From Bacteroidota bacterium (GTDB lineage: Bacteria; Bacteroidota; Bacteroidia; Flavobacteriales_D; Crocinitomicaceae), in NCBI GenBank assembly GCA_016192075.1, contig JACPUU010000012.1:186001-250000 (forward strand): a stretch of DNA of 64,000 nt. The letters run 5' to 3'. A model generated the notes under the pieces. That model was given only the letters and a program-made list of their open reading frames with translations. It had not been told where the DNA came from and searched no databases. The first letter of the stretch is position 1, and the number at the start of each line of letters is the position of its first letter. Both the position numbers and the translations under genes were made by a program. Shown here in pieces: positions 37,001 to 44,210 of this stretch.

Positions 37001-37180
37001 ACAATTACCGATCGCTGGGGTCGTGAGATGTTTGTTTTTGACGACATCACAGATGAGTGGAACGGGGATACCAAAAACGGAAAACCAGCTTCAGCCGGTG
37101 TGTATTTTTACACCTACCGCGGCGTTTCATCAAACGGTACCGAATTTAAAGGGATGGGAACCTGTCACCTGATTCGCTGA
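34094..37180 (+). CDS. large gliding-associated surface protein with CHU_C/T9SS type B tail
   Basis: The 1028-residue surface protein has a signal peptide (VAAAFALIAQPAFSQG) and an N-terminal domain (~20-175: EPICTDAGLAFTAQTG, NDYGCLFSQPNPTWYYFE) that closely resembles the third domain of the protein at 8840. Then come SprB-type beta repeats (GGSGGLTYSWVPANTVPG, VTDANGCEDSVMYDLGQPD) rich in Gly, Thr and Asn. It ends in a gliding-motility C-terminal domain: FTPGAADGANDVFTFDYRQI, TDRWGREMFVF, WNGDTKNGKPASAGVYFYTY. This tail directs type IX secretion and surface attachment. A terminator follows at 37202. Adhesion or motility role inferred. Confidence 0.88.
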   Translation: MLNLIKKISVAAAFALIAQPAFSQGNEDCDQMEPICTDAGLAFTAQTGVSIEPGNDYGCLFSQPNPTWYYFEIATAGIINMELFAPSDIDFIIWGPFTDLTEAISYCGQMGVSPNAPEVDCSYSGTNDEFPVIPSAQVGEVYVMLITNYASVVQDVTLTALPSSTGATDCDIIVPDPCVSNPGTYTVEKNGALTTAPIYLCEGETFGANSNGDYILPNDTIPAPTGDGGYSAQLMWLVYDAAPTGADPSTDPGFLNVIIPSEDLADVNNGTSPIVAAFGCGTYWFVPVAGDDGIGANGNVANGTTDNGGLHWDKNSNDCYLLGTPLEVTFACEIQTTTALDCNPPTTINGMDILVSGGTGPYTIVNQGGGNLTPTSLPLGGGTANVNNLTNNEGWEIDITDSEGCTTTASGVFSAPIISNITITPAPTCPGASPGQVDVTVNGTSGNGAPYTIVMAGDPPTAGTTDSYSDLAGTLVNIVVSDQEGCISDSVVTITSAGHFIDVQVVSLQGELCYGDGNGAAQISAVPTPTGNLVSITWNGPSGQTPGGNPGGPANNSQSGLEPGNWSVTIIDDLGCEVTIPIVITSPQELDLYVSNSNEPTCYAYSDGSITVQSTGGSGGLTYSWVPANTVPGNTFNNLDAGIYWAYVTDANGCEDSVMYDLGQPDSLYGNFTIKDVLCYGDSTGAIIVDSVSNAVGNVSYFWNLSGVVPNPPSTSNIANGLPVGTYVLTIQDALCYNQYEFTLTQNPEITFAELGTEPAYCRMFSYQSGNGVVYASATGGVPDYTYEWINLATGANTNNTTWGGLNPGSYQITVTDDVGCTLVQTVELDSVSPIADFTIVSSQLDLATLSGTAVVCAQYQNNSQYFANPNDPNADTTFFWELGYNQPWQISHDVNEVFDTCYYTEAQYTVCLVALNKNGCSDTSCQVLTIYDFPQLIAPNVFTPGAADGANDVFTFDYRQIAIVEFECTITDRWGREMFVFDDITDEWNGDTKNGKPASAGVYFYTYRGVSSNGTEFKGMGTCHLIR

Positions 37181-37201
37181 TTACCGGTCTTTAAAATACC
37201 G

Positions 37202-37239
37202 AAAGGGATATTCAGAAATGAGTATCCCTTTTTTCTTTT
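37202..37239 (+). terminator. intrinsic terminator after the gliding-type protein gene
   Basis: Stem AAAGGGATA (37202-37210), 12-base loop, TATCCCTTT (37223-37231), then a T-rich run TTTTCTTTT. It lies 21 bases after the stop codon and just upstream of the ychF -7 box. Confidence 0.8.
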
Positions 37240-37250
37240 GATATTAGCAC

Positions 37251-37258
37251 TATCTTTG
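37251..37258 (+). promoter_or_regulatory. -7 box for ychF
   Basis: TATCTTTG fully matches TAnnTTTG, 18 bases before the ATG at 37277. It lies inside the 5' extension of the ORF track entry and supports the later start. Confidence 0.5.
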
Positions 37259-37276
37259 CACAAAAAAATCTGGATC

Positions 37277-38377
37277 ATGTCACTGAAATGCGGAATTGTT
37301 GGATTGCCTAATGTTGGAAAATCAACCTTGTTTAATTGTCTGTCAAATGCAAAAGCACAGGCGGCCAATTTTCCGTTCTGTACCATAGAACCCAATGTAG
37401 GTGTAATTACAGTTCCTGATCCCCGGTTAAGTGACCTGGAACGTATTGTTAATCCTGAACGGGTGGTTCCGACAACGATTGAGATTGTCGATATTGCAGG
37501 CCTCGTAAAAGGTGCCTCCAAGGGAGAGGGGCTGGGAAATAAATTTCTGGCAAACATTCGGGAAACAGATGCTGTTATTCACGTGCTGCGTTGTTTTGAT
37601 GATCCAAATATTGTTCACGTAGATGGTTCAATAAATCCGGTCAGGGATAAAGAGGTGGTTGATTTTGAACTGCAGTTGAAAGACCTGGAATCGGTTGAAT
37701 CCAAAATTCATTCCCTTGGCAAAGCGGCCAAATCAGGAGATAAAGATGTGTTGAAACAACTTGACTATTGTCAGCGGTTGAAAGCATTGCTTGAGCAGGG
37801 AAAATCAGCCCGCACAGCACCTGCTTCCAATGACGCCGAAGAAAAAATATTGAAAGACTTACAACTGCTCACTTCCAAACCGGTTTTATACCTGTGTAAT
37901 GTCGATGAAGGGTCTGTAAAAACAGGCAATGCTTATGTTGATCAGGTGCGTGAGGCTGTGAAAGCTGAGCATGCCGAGGTACTTGTTATTGGTACAAAAA
38001 TAGAATCAGACATTGCTGAGCTGGAGACCTATGAAGAACGGCAAATGTTTCTGGATGAACTGGGGCTTGAAGAAGCCGGTGTAAACAGGCTCATTCGTGC
38101 AGCGTATAAGTTGCTGAATCTGCAAACCTACTTTACTGCCGGCGTAAAAGAAGTACGTGCCTGGACAATTCCTGTTGGAGCAACCGCACCGCAGGCGGCA
38201 GGTGTTATTCACTCTGATTTTGAAAAAGGATTTATTCGCGCTGAAGTAATGAAATACCAGGACTTTATTTCATTTGGTTCAGAACTTGCAGTCAAAGAAG
38301 CCGGCAAGCTTGGTGTTGAAGGGAAAGCATATGTGGTTGAAGACGGAGACATCATGCATTTCCGTTTTAACGTCTGA
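37277..38377 (+). CDS. ychF: YchF/Obg-family ATPase
   Basis: Ribosome-associated P-loop NTPase of the Obg family that prefers ATP; linked to translation and stress responses. The 366-residue protein opens with [21 protein letters not shown] (Walker A), has the G3 motif [17 protein letters not shown] near residue 70, a helical domain (~130-200), and a C-terminal TGS domain with [18 protein letters not shown]. The ORF track entry begins 13 codons early at a TTG upstream of the promoter box. Highly conserved housekeeping gene, normal length. Confidence 0.96.
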   Translation: MSLKCGIVGLPNVGKSTLFNCLSNAKAQAANFPFCTIEPNVGVITVPDPRLSDLERIVNPERVVPTTIEIVDIAGLVKGASKGEGLGNKFLANIRETDAVIHVLRCFDDPNIVHVDGSINPVRDKEVVDFELQLKDLESVESKIHSLGKAAKSGDKDVLKQLDYCQRLKALLEQGKSARTAPASNDAEEKILKDLQLLTSKPVLYLCNVDEGSVKTGNAYVDQVREAVKAEHAEVLVIGTKIESDIAELETYEERQMFLDELGLEEAGVNRLIRAAYKLLNLQTYFTAGVKEVRAWTIPVGATAPQAAGVIHSDFEKGFIRAEVMKYQDFISFGSELAVKEAGKLGVEGKAYVVEDGDIMHFRFNV

Positions 38378-38477
38378 TTCGCACCTGGTCATTTTTTTTT
38401 GCCGCAGCATAACGCGGGCCCCGCTTATCACCAAAAAACAACATTTAATTGTTCAGCGGTCCACCAATCCTATTCAG

Positions 38478-38509
38478 TTTGAGATAAAACAGCGGGTTTC
38501 GTAAGTTTG
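38478..38509 (+). promoter_or_regulatory. promoter for the LytS/LytTR operon, close to the start codon
   Basis: TTTG at 38478-38481, a 20-base spacer and TAAGTTTG at 38502-38509 match the Bacteroidota consensus. The box ends 4 bases before the ATG at 38514, so transcription should start at or just inside the start codon, giving a leaderless mRNA. Confidence 0.6.
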
Positions 38510-38513
38510 TGTT

Positions 38514-39566
38514 ATGGAAAGAAAGCTTGTTTTATATTGGTTGGCCCAGGTAGCTGGCTGGAGCGCCTATTACGTTTTCTCAATTTTGCTGCTGCTTTCA
38601 ACTACTGAATATACTTCTACGCTCAATCTTTTTCTTTGGGTATCTGCCTGCATTCTTTTCTCCATTATTCTCTCACACGGTTTACGCTGGGTTATTTTAA
38701 AAATGGACCTGTTGTCGCGCAAGCTGCCTGAACTGTTAGGCTATACAATTCTGTTCACCTTTATTGCCGCATTTACCCTGGAAGCGTTTCAGTATTTTCT
38801 TGATACAACCATTGAGCTTGATTTTGTGGTTGAGCAGGAGGAGGAAGTTTTTACATGGGCCATTTACCTGCTGGCAACAACGCGTTCCATGATCTTGTTT
38901 TCATTGTGGAGCGGATTTTATTATGTTTTTGTGATTGTAGAAAAATCAAGAAAACAAGAACTTTTGAACCTGCAATGGCAGGCTTCTAAAAATGAAATAG
39001 AATTAAAAAATCTGCGTGCTCAGCTGAATCCGCATTTTCTGTTTAATTCGCTGAATTCTATCCGCGCACTGGTTGGTCTGAATCCTGACCAGGCAAAGTC
39101 TGCCATTACTCAGTTGTCAGGTTTGTTGCGTAATTCAATTAACTTAGGTAAATTGAGGTTGATACCGCTCAGGGATGAATTAGAGTTGGTTGATCATTAC
39201 CTGAAGCTTGAACAAATTCGTTTTGAAGAGCGGTTAAACGTAAAAATGCTGATTGATGATTCTGCCCGGAACTGCCAGGTGCCCCCGCTGATGTTACAGA
39301 CTATTGTAGAAAACGCGGTCAAACATGGTATCTCCAGGTCGATTACCGGCGGGCAGATTATTATTGCAGCAAAAAAAGAAGCTGATAAACTGACATTAAC
39401 AATTGACAACACCGGAAAATTAGATGCGCGGCCGGGTGATGAAGAAGGGGTGGGAATTGCAAATACCAAAAAAAGGCTGGCAATTTTGTTTGGTGAAAAT
39501 GCTGAATTCGGGTTATTTCAGCACGGTGAATTTGTCAGGGCCATGATTCAAATAAAATGTGTATGA
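38514..39566 (+). CDS. LytS-family sensor histidine kinase
   Basis: Membrane histidine kinase of the LytS (His_kinase/HATPase_c_5) family. Four predicted TM helices lie within residues 1-145. The cytoplasmic part has the phospho-acceptor LRAQLNPHFLFNSLNSIRAL near residue 172 and ATP-binding boxes: LMLQTIVENAVKHGI (N box) and GVGIANTKKRLAIL (G box). The 350-residue length is normal. The stop overlaps the start of the response regulator gene (ATGA), forming a two-gene operon. The signal is unknown, since no separate sensor domain is visible beyond the TM region. Confidence 0.92.
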   Translation: MERKLVLYWLAQVAGWSAYYVFSILLLLSTTEYTSTLNLFLWVSACILFSIILSHGLRWVILKMDLLSRKLPELLGYTILFTFIAAFTLEAFQYFLDTTIELDFVVEQEEEVFTWAIYLLATTRSMILFSLWSGFYYVFVIVEKSRKQELLNLQWQASKNEIELKNLRAQLNPHFLFNSLNSIRALVGLNPDQAKSAITQLSGLLRNSINLGKLRLIPLRDELELVDHYLKLEQIRFEERLNVKMLIDDSARNCQVPPLMLQTIVENAVKHGISRSITGGQIIIAAKKEADKLTLTIDNTGKLDARPGDEEGVGIANTKKRLAILFGENAEFGLFQHGEFVRAMIQIKCV

Positions 39567-40279
39567 GAACGATTATTGTAGATGACGAAAGACTTGCCCG
39601 GGAAGAATTGAAAGCGTTGCTTTCAGAATATCCCGATATTGAATTGATTGGCGAATATAAAAATACCGTTGAGGCAAAAGAGGCAATTGAAAATGATGCT
39701 CCTGATCTGGTATTCATGGATATTCAAATGCCCGGAGAAACAGGTCTTGAGCTGCTGGAAAAAATTAAAAATCCGCCGCGTACAATTTTTGTTACCGCGT
39801 ATGATGAATATGCCATTAAGGCATTTGAACTAAAGGCTTATGATTACCTCATGAAGCCCATTGACCCTGAGCGGTTATCAGAGGTATACAAACGGCTTCA
39901 TGAAGAAAATCAAACACCGGCAAGCGTTGTCAACAATGATATTTTACGCGCCGGAGAGCGGGTACTCATTAAAGACGGAGACAAAGTCTGGTTCATAAAA
40001 GTAGATGACATCCGTTATTTTGAGTCAGAGGGAAATTACGTAAAAGTACATTTTGACAAATTCAGGCCGCTTATTCTGCGATCGCTGAACAGCCTGGAAG
40101 AACGCATGGATGAAAAACTTTTTTTCAGGGCAAACCGTAAATTCATTATCAACCTGCAGCATGTTGTGAACATTGAAAACTGGTTCAACGGCGGTTTGCA
40201 AATAGAGCTTTCGTGCGGAACAAAAATTGAAATTTCAAGACGGCAAACCATCCGGTTTAAAGATCAGTTCAGTCTTTAA
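39563..40279 (+). CDS. LytTR-family response regulator
   Basis: DNA-binding response regulator partner of the kinase. Residues 1-118 are a receiver domain with acidic pocket VDDE, phospho-acceptor Asp near 53 (LVFMDIQMPG), Thr in FVTAYDEYA and Lys in DYLMKPIDP. Residues ~140-238 are a LytTR domain (VDDIRYFESEGNYVKVHF, FFRANRKFIINLQHV). The start at 39563 overlaps the kinase stop by 4 bases; a second ATG at 39557 would add two residues. Convergent with the repeat-protein gene, 14 bases apart. Confidence 0.94.
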   Translation: MRTIIVDDERLAREELKALLSEYPDIELIGEYKNTVEAKEAIENDAPDLVFMDIQMPGETGLELLEKIKNPPRTIFVTAYDEYAIKAFELKAYDYLMKPIDPERLSEVYKRLHEENQTPASVVNNDILRAGERVLIKDGDKVWFIKVDDIRYFESEGNYVKVHFDKFRPLILRSLNSLEERMDEKLFFRANRKFIINLQHVVNIENWFNGGLQIELSCGTKIEISRRQTIRFKDQFSL

Positions 40280-40293
40280 GTTTTCCGTTTGTC

Positions 40294-41307
40294 TTAATTC
40301 AATGTGTTAAGCTGATAAGGAGCCGGCGCAAATTCTTTGGTTGATGTCTGGTAGAAATAAAGCACCGATTTTCCGGTGGTTGAATTGCACACTAAAACAC
40401 ATTCCAATCCATCCTGATCCAGGTAAGGAGCAAAATAAATTTTACCGGTATCGCCGGTTGGGTTTGCAGGTAGCTGATAAGGCGCTGCTTCAAATGTTTT
40501 GGTTGATGCCTGGTAGAAATATAATTTTGAAGACCCGGTTGTTGCATTAAACGCGAGCACACATTCCAAACCGTCCTGGTCCAGGTATGGTCTCAGGTGA
40601 ATTTCTCCGGTATCACCGGTTGGCAAACTACCCAGCTGATAGGGTGATTTTTCAAATGCTTTGGTGTCAACGCTGTAGTAGTAGAGGACCGATTTTCCGG
40701 TTTTTGAATTATACGCGAAAACACATTCAATACCATCCTGATCCAGGTAAGGCATTGCATAAAAAGTACCTTCATCACCGGTTGGTTTTGCCGGTAACTG
40801 GTAGGGAGCCAATTCAAATGTTTTGGTTGACGATTGATAGAAATAAAGTTTTGAAACACCGCTTGTGGTATTGGTAACCATTACACATTCAAGCCCATCC
40901 TGATCGAGATAAGGTTCCATGTAAAATTTGCCGGCATCACCGGTTGGATTTTCCGGGAGTTGGTATGGAGCTGCTTCAAAGGTTTTGGTAGAAGCCTGGT
41001 AAAAGAAAAGTTTTGATTTGCCGGTAGTGGTGTTCCAGGCTAAAACACATTCCAGACCGTCCTGGTCAAGGTAAGGTGCAAAGGCATAGGTTCCGGCATC
41101 GCCGGTTGGTGCAGCCGATAACTGATACGGGGCTTCAGCAAAAGATTCGGTAGATGACTGATAGAAATAAAGAACAGATGAACCACTGGTTTCATTCCAG
41201 GTAAGTATACATTCCAGACCATCCTGGTCAAGATAGGGACTGGCTTGTCGTTGACTCATTCCATAAAAGGGGGCAACCAGTAGGATCAGGCTCAGAAATT
41301 TTTTCAT
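40294..41307 (-). CDS. exported protein of six 54-residue repeats (predicted six-bladed beta-propeller)
   Basis: The 337-residue product is a signal peptide (FLSLILLVAPFYGMSQ) followed by six tandem copies of a 54-residue unit. The unit reads roughly PYLDQDGLECVLAWNTTTG, then a LYFYQASTKTFE block, APYQLP and PTGD-x-G. YLDQDG and EC are invariant in all six copies; the others vary. Six blades of about 50 residues are what a closed beta-propeller of the fungal fucose-lectin type would need. A single Cys at the same position in each repeat is notable. No sorting tail is seen. The family is not recognised; ligand binding is inference. A palindrome overlaps its promoter. Confidence 0.75.
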   Translation of the reverse strand: MKKFLSLILLVAPFYGMSQRQASPYLDQDGLECILTWNETSGSSVLYFYQSSTESFAEAPYQLSAAPTGDAGTYAFAPYLDQDGLECVLAWNTTTGKSKLFFYQASTKTFEAAPYQLPENPTGDAGKFYMEPYLDQDGLECVMVTNTTSGVSKLYFYQSSTKTFELAPYQLPAKPTGDEGTFYAMPYLDQDGIECVFAYNSKTGKSVLYYYSVDTKAFEKSPYQLGSLPTGDTGEIHLRPYLDQDGLECVLAFNATTGSSKLYFYQASTKTFEAAPYQLPANPTGDTGKIYFAPYLDQDGLECVLVCNSTTGKSVLYFYQTSTKEFAPAPYQLNTLN

Positions 41308-41320
41308 AGTTCAGCTTTAG

Positions 41321-41350
41321 ATACAATCAAATATACTGGTTTGATTGTAT
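41321..41350. promoter_or_regulatory. palindromic operator-like site over the promoter of the 54-residue repeat gene
   Basis: ATACAATCAAA (41321-41331) and TTTGATTGTAT (41340-41350) form a perfect 11-base inverted repeat with an 8-base spacer. It overlaps the minus-strand -7 box TATATTTG (41328-41335), 20 bases upstream of the gene. A DNA-binding repressor site is the likeliest reading; on the + strand it could also be a weak terminator (followed by TTTT). Confidence 0.5.
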
Positions 41351-41374
41351 TTTTAACAGCAAATCAGTACTTTA

Positions 41375-42244
41375 TCACGATTCCAGGAACTGCAGCATTG
41401 CATTTGTGATCAGTTCAGGTTCCTCTTCCTGCGGAAAGTGTCCTGCATTCGAAAGAGAAAACTGTTGTACTTGTTTGAATACTTTTTCAAACCTGTGCAG
41501 GTATTTTTCGCCGGCAAATTTATCGCTTGCTCCCCAGATTAAGAGTGCTGGTTTTGTTTCAAGAACAGGTATCCGTTTTAGTTGTGATTCAAAAAATGCC
41601 TGGTCGTTGAGCAGTGATTTTGCAAATGCCAGCATTCCGTATCGGTCTTTTCCAGAGCCAAAAGGAGAGGTGTATTGACGCCTGAGTATCCGGCTTAATT
41701 TTTTAGTGCCAAATGATTGCGGCATCAGAAAACGCGGAGAAAAATTTAGTTTCAGGTAAAGAAAAGGCAAAAGCGGACTTTGAAGATTTTTTTTTAGTTT
41801 TTGATACTCCGGTTCATTTTCAGAACTGCCAATCCACGAATTCAGAATAATTATTTTTTTGACATTTTCAGCATGTGTTAAAGCATATTCCAATCCAATG
41901 GGTCCGCCAAAATCATGCAGTACCAGCACAATGTCTTTCAGGTTGAGTGCATGAATTAAACGCGTGAGATTAGCGGTGTGATTTGCAAGCGAATAATCGT
42001 AGTCAGCACTTTTTTCAGATAACCCGAATCCCATGTGATCCAATGCAATGCACCGGTAAGAGCCTGAAAGTTTTTTGATCACATTTCTGAAATCAAAACT
42101 CCAGGATGGGGTGCCGTGTACAAATAGAAGTGTTGTGCCTGCACCTTCATCAATGTAATGCTGCCGGCAGCCATTCTGATCAATGAATCTGGATTCAAAC
42201 GGATATTCGGCTTTATCAAGCCATTGTGGTTGCAATGCGTTCAT
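41375..42244 (-). CDS. alpha/beta hydrolase, haloalkane dehalogenase/epoxide hydrolase-like
   Basis: The 289-residue hydrolase has an oxyanion motif HGTPSWSFDFRNV near residue 45 and an Asp nucleophile in VLHDFGGPIGLEYAL near 113 (Asp in place of Ser, as in haloalkane dehalogenases and epoxide hydrolases, whose usual motif is HDWG). An acid Asp lies in LLIWGASDKFAG and the catalytic His in NAGHFPQEEEPE. The ORF track start is a TTG; ATG 42244 is better. It lies 70 bases downstream of a Crp-type regulator on the same strand. The natural substrate may be something other than a haloalkane. Confidence 0.85.
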   Translation of the reverse strand: MNALQPQWLDKAEYPFESRFIDQNGCRQHYIDEGAGTTLLFVHGTPSWSFDFRNVIKKLSGSYRCIALDHMGFGLSEKSADYDYSLANHTANLTRLIHALNLKDIVLVLHDFGGPIGLEYALTHAENVKKIIILNSWIGSSENEPEYQKLKKNLQSPLLPFLYLKLNFSPRFLMPQSFGTKKLSRILRRQYTSPFGSGKDRYGMLAFAKSLLNDQAFFESQLKRIPVLETKPALLIWGASDKFAGEKYLHRFEKVFKQVQQFSLSNAGHFPQEEEPELITNAMLQFLES

Positions 42245-42314
42245 AGATTTTTTTTTCAAAGATCTGCGAAGCCGCTTTTTTAAATCTTGGTATAAACCAA
42301 TACTTGTAAGGTTT

Positions 42315-42890
42315 TTAAATTTTCAGGGTATTGTACAATTTACTGAAATTGGTAGGGTCAATGTTCAGGTAAGAGGCAATGTATTTGTGAGGTACCAGTT
42401 GTAACAAATGTGGGCTGCGGTTTGTAAAGGCACGAAACCGCTCTTCCATACTTAGTGCATGAAGTTCAGTGTAACGTGTGAGCACTCCAACAAGCAGGTG
42501 TTCGGTCATTAGCCTGAACAACCGCTCAAGAGCCTTTGATTGGTTGAGGGCCTCCTGAAGGTGCGTATGTGATAATTCCAGAACAGTGGAATCACGCATG
42601 CATTGCAAAAAATGAGGAGAAGGTTTTTGCCCGATAAACGATTCTGGTATGGCGGCAATGTCTGGCGGGTAAGCAAAAGCCTGTACATGAATCCGCGTAT
42701 CGCTGTCATAATAGGACATGATAACACCAGTAAGCATAAAATAACAGTTTTGCTGAATCATTCCGGGTGTGATGATAGTCTCTCCTTTTTTGAAACTCCG
42801 TTCACGCAGATGATCACCTATCAGTGCAAAATCAGCCTTGCTGAGAGGACTTAAGGAGTTAAACCGTTCATAGTACGACAGCACATTCAT
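42315..42890 (-). CDS. Crp/Fnr family transcriptional regulator
   Basis: The 191-residue regulator has an N-terminal cyclic-nucleotide-binding-like beta-roll (HLRERSFKKGETIITPG) and a C-terminal winged helix with VPHKYIASYLNIDPTNFSKLYNTL as the recognition region. It lacks the Cys set of an Fnr iron-sulfur sensor. The ORF track entry is 23 codons too long; ATG 42890 gives MNVLSYYERFN. This short type is common in Bacteroidota. Its target may be the adjacent hydrolase gene. The effector is unknown. Confidence 0.88.
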   Translation of the reverse strand: MNVLSYYERFNSLSPLSKADFALIGDHLRERSFKKGETIITPGMIQQNCYFMLTGVIMSYYDSDTRIHVQAFAYPPDIAAIPESFIGQKPSPHFLQCMRDSTVLELSHTHLQEALNQSKALERLFRLMTEHLLVGVLTRYTELHALSMEERFRAFTNRSPHLLQLVPHKYIASYLNIDPTNFSKLYNTLKI

Positions 42891-42925
42891 GCCTTGAATT
42901 TTTAGGCAAGATACAAAGATCCGGC

Positions 42926-43489
42926 TCAGGGTGGGTAAGGTCCCATGTATGAAATGCACGGATTATTGCCTGTAAAACACTGGTCTGAAAAAGTATAACG
43001 AAGGGTCTGTTTTTCTTCAACAGCAGTTACCGTAAATTCCAGGAAGTTGGAAGCCCACCAGTTTTTGTAGCAATCAATGCCCCCGTCTGCATAATAGTCA
43101 CTGCTTTCAATGGTGTAATGTTCCATGAATTTTTCGAAACTGCAGTCTTTGAATGTTTCTTTTAAGCCGTACCGGCCGGGTTTCAGGTTCAGGACCAGTT
43201 CACCTGAAGTGTTGGTTTTTACGGTTTGTTTTTCACCGGTATCCAGATCAATGAGCAGAAAAGGAGCATTGACAATTTTCTGATAATTGTTCATCTGATC
43301 GTCTGTTGGGTATGCGCCGCCGCAGTATGGAAAATAATGATCAATCGCAATAATTACGTTATAGCGAAAAGCGGCCGAATCAGGTGAGGGTAAAATAACA
43401 GTGGTGTTTGGGTTGTAATATTGAGCCACAGAAACAACACCCGTCATGAGCCGGAAAATGAAAATCAGGAGCACTAAGTTATGTTTCAT
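42926..43489 (-). CDS. hypothetical exported protein
   Basis: The 187-residue protein starts with a signal peptide (VLLIFIFRLMTGVVSVAQ). Its middle (TGEKQTVKTNTSGELVLNLKPGRYGLKE) looks like a carboxypeptidase-regulatory/transthyretin-like beta sandwich. The rest is rich in Tyr and Cys (PYCGGAYP, DCYKNWWASN, DQCFTGNNPC), which suggests disulfides. ATG 43489 is preferred over the ORF track start, which lies in the upstream acetyltransferase gene. Similar small proteins occur in Bacteroidota without known function. Confidence 0.65.
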   Translation of the reverse strand: MKHNLVLLIFIFRLMTGVVSVAQYYNPNTTVILPSPDSAAFRYNVIIAIDHYFPYCGGAYPTDDQMNNYQKIVNAPFLLIDLDTGEKQTVKTNTSGELVLNLKPGRYGLKETFKDCSFEKFMEHYTIESSDYYADGGIDCYKNWWASNFLEFTVTAVEEKQTLRYTFSDQCFTGNNPCISYMGPYPP

Positions 43490-43521
43490 CAGCATTTGGT
43501 ACAACTGAAATCCATGCAGGT

Positions 43522-44109
43522 TCACCTGGAAATGTAATACCGCACCATGGGACGGTTTGGAGAGGTTTGATCCACAATTTTAAAGCCTGCTTTTTCAAAT
43601 GATTTGTAGAGCCCAATCCAGGCAAAGGCATCGGGTAGTTTTCCGGATGGAATTGTGGGATACGCCTCCAGAACAGCAATTTCATGTTTTCCGGCATATT
43701 CAATGACTCCTTTTAACAGGGCAACTGAAACGCCTTTATTGCGGTAATCTTTGTGAATAAATGTGCAGGGAATTGACCAAACGGGTTTGGCATCAATGGG
43801 CTTGTGAATTCTGGAACGGGCCAGTTTCTGAAAATCATTCCGCGGAGCCAGTGCTGCCCAGGCTATGGCCTTATCTCCTGAAAAAGCCAGTATACCTGTT
43901 GGCTTCTGCTGGTCAGCCAATAGTTTCATTTTGGTTTTGTTGGCCCCGTTTTTTTTACCTGCTTCCCATTCTTTTGCCGGTAACCGGAAAGACATACACC
44001 AGCAACCACCACAGGCTCCTTTTGAACCGAAAAGAATTTCAAAGGCTTGCCAGTTTTTTTCAGTAAGCATTTCAAAACGCAGTGATTGTGTCAGTGAAGG
44101 ATTTTTCAT
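43522..44109 (-). CDS. GNAT family N-acetyltransferase with a Cys-rich N-terminus
   Basis: The 195-residue acetyltransferase has the acetyl-CoA-binding segment CTFIHKDYRNKGVSVALLKG near residue 112 and the C-terminal FEKAGFKIV. The N-terminus holds ACGGCWCMSF, a conserved feature of one GNAT subfamily, possibly redox-active or metal-binding. The substrate is unknown. It lies first in a minus-strand group with the small exported protein gene, 32 bases downstream. Confidence 0.85.
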   Translation of the reverse strand: MKNPSLTQSLRFEMLTEKNWQAFEILFGSKGACGGCWCMSFRLPAKEWEAGKKNGANKTKMKLLADQQKPTGILAFSGDKAIAWAALAPRNDFQKLARSRIHKPIDAKPVWSIPCTFIHKDYRNKGVSVALLKGVIEYAGKHEIAVLEAYPTIPSGKLPDAFAWIGLYKSFEKAGFKIVDQTSPNRPMVRYYISR

Positions 44110-44122
44110 AGTATTAAAACTA

Positions 44123-44194
44123 CAAAAAAAAGCCCGTTGTATTGGAAAGATCCTGAAACAAGTTCAGGATGACAATAACCAATACAACGGGCTT
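44123..44194 (-). terminator. intrinsic terminator of gcvT with a REP-like hairpin in its loop
   Basis: Arms AGCCCGTTGTATTGG (44131-44145) and CCAATACAACGGGCT (44179-44193) pair perfectly, and the minus-strand transcript then runs into a T stretch (complement of the A run at 44123-44130). The loop holds ATCCTGAAACAAGTTCAGGAT, itself a hairpin close to the core of the element at 24877-24942. It is therefore a terminator carrying a nested repeat. Confidence 0.8.
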
Positions 44195-44210
44195 AATGTA
44201 TGAAACCGGT

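Noticed and set aside
40593-40877. ORFs on both strands inside the six-repeat gene
   Set aside because: They are frameshifted readings of the 162-bp repeats; the minus-strand frame with signal peptide and regular repeats is the gene.
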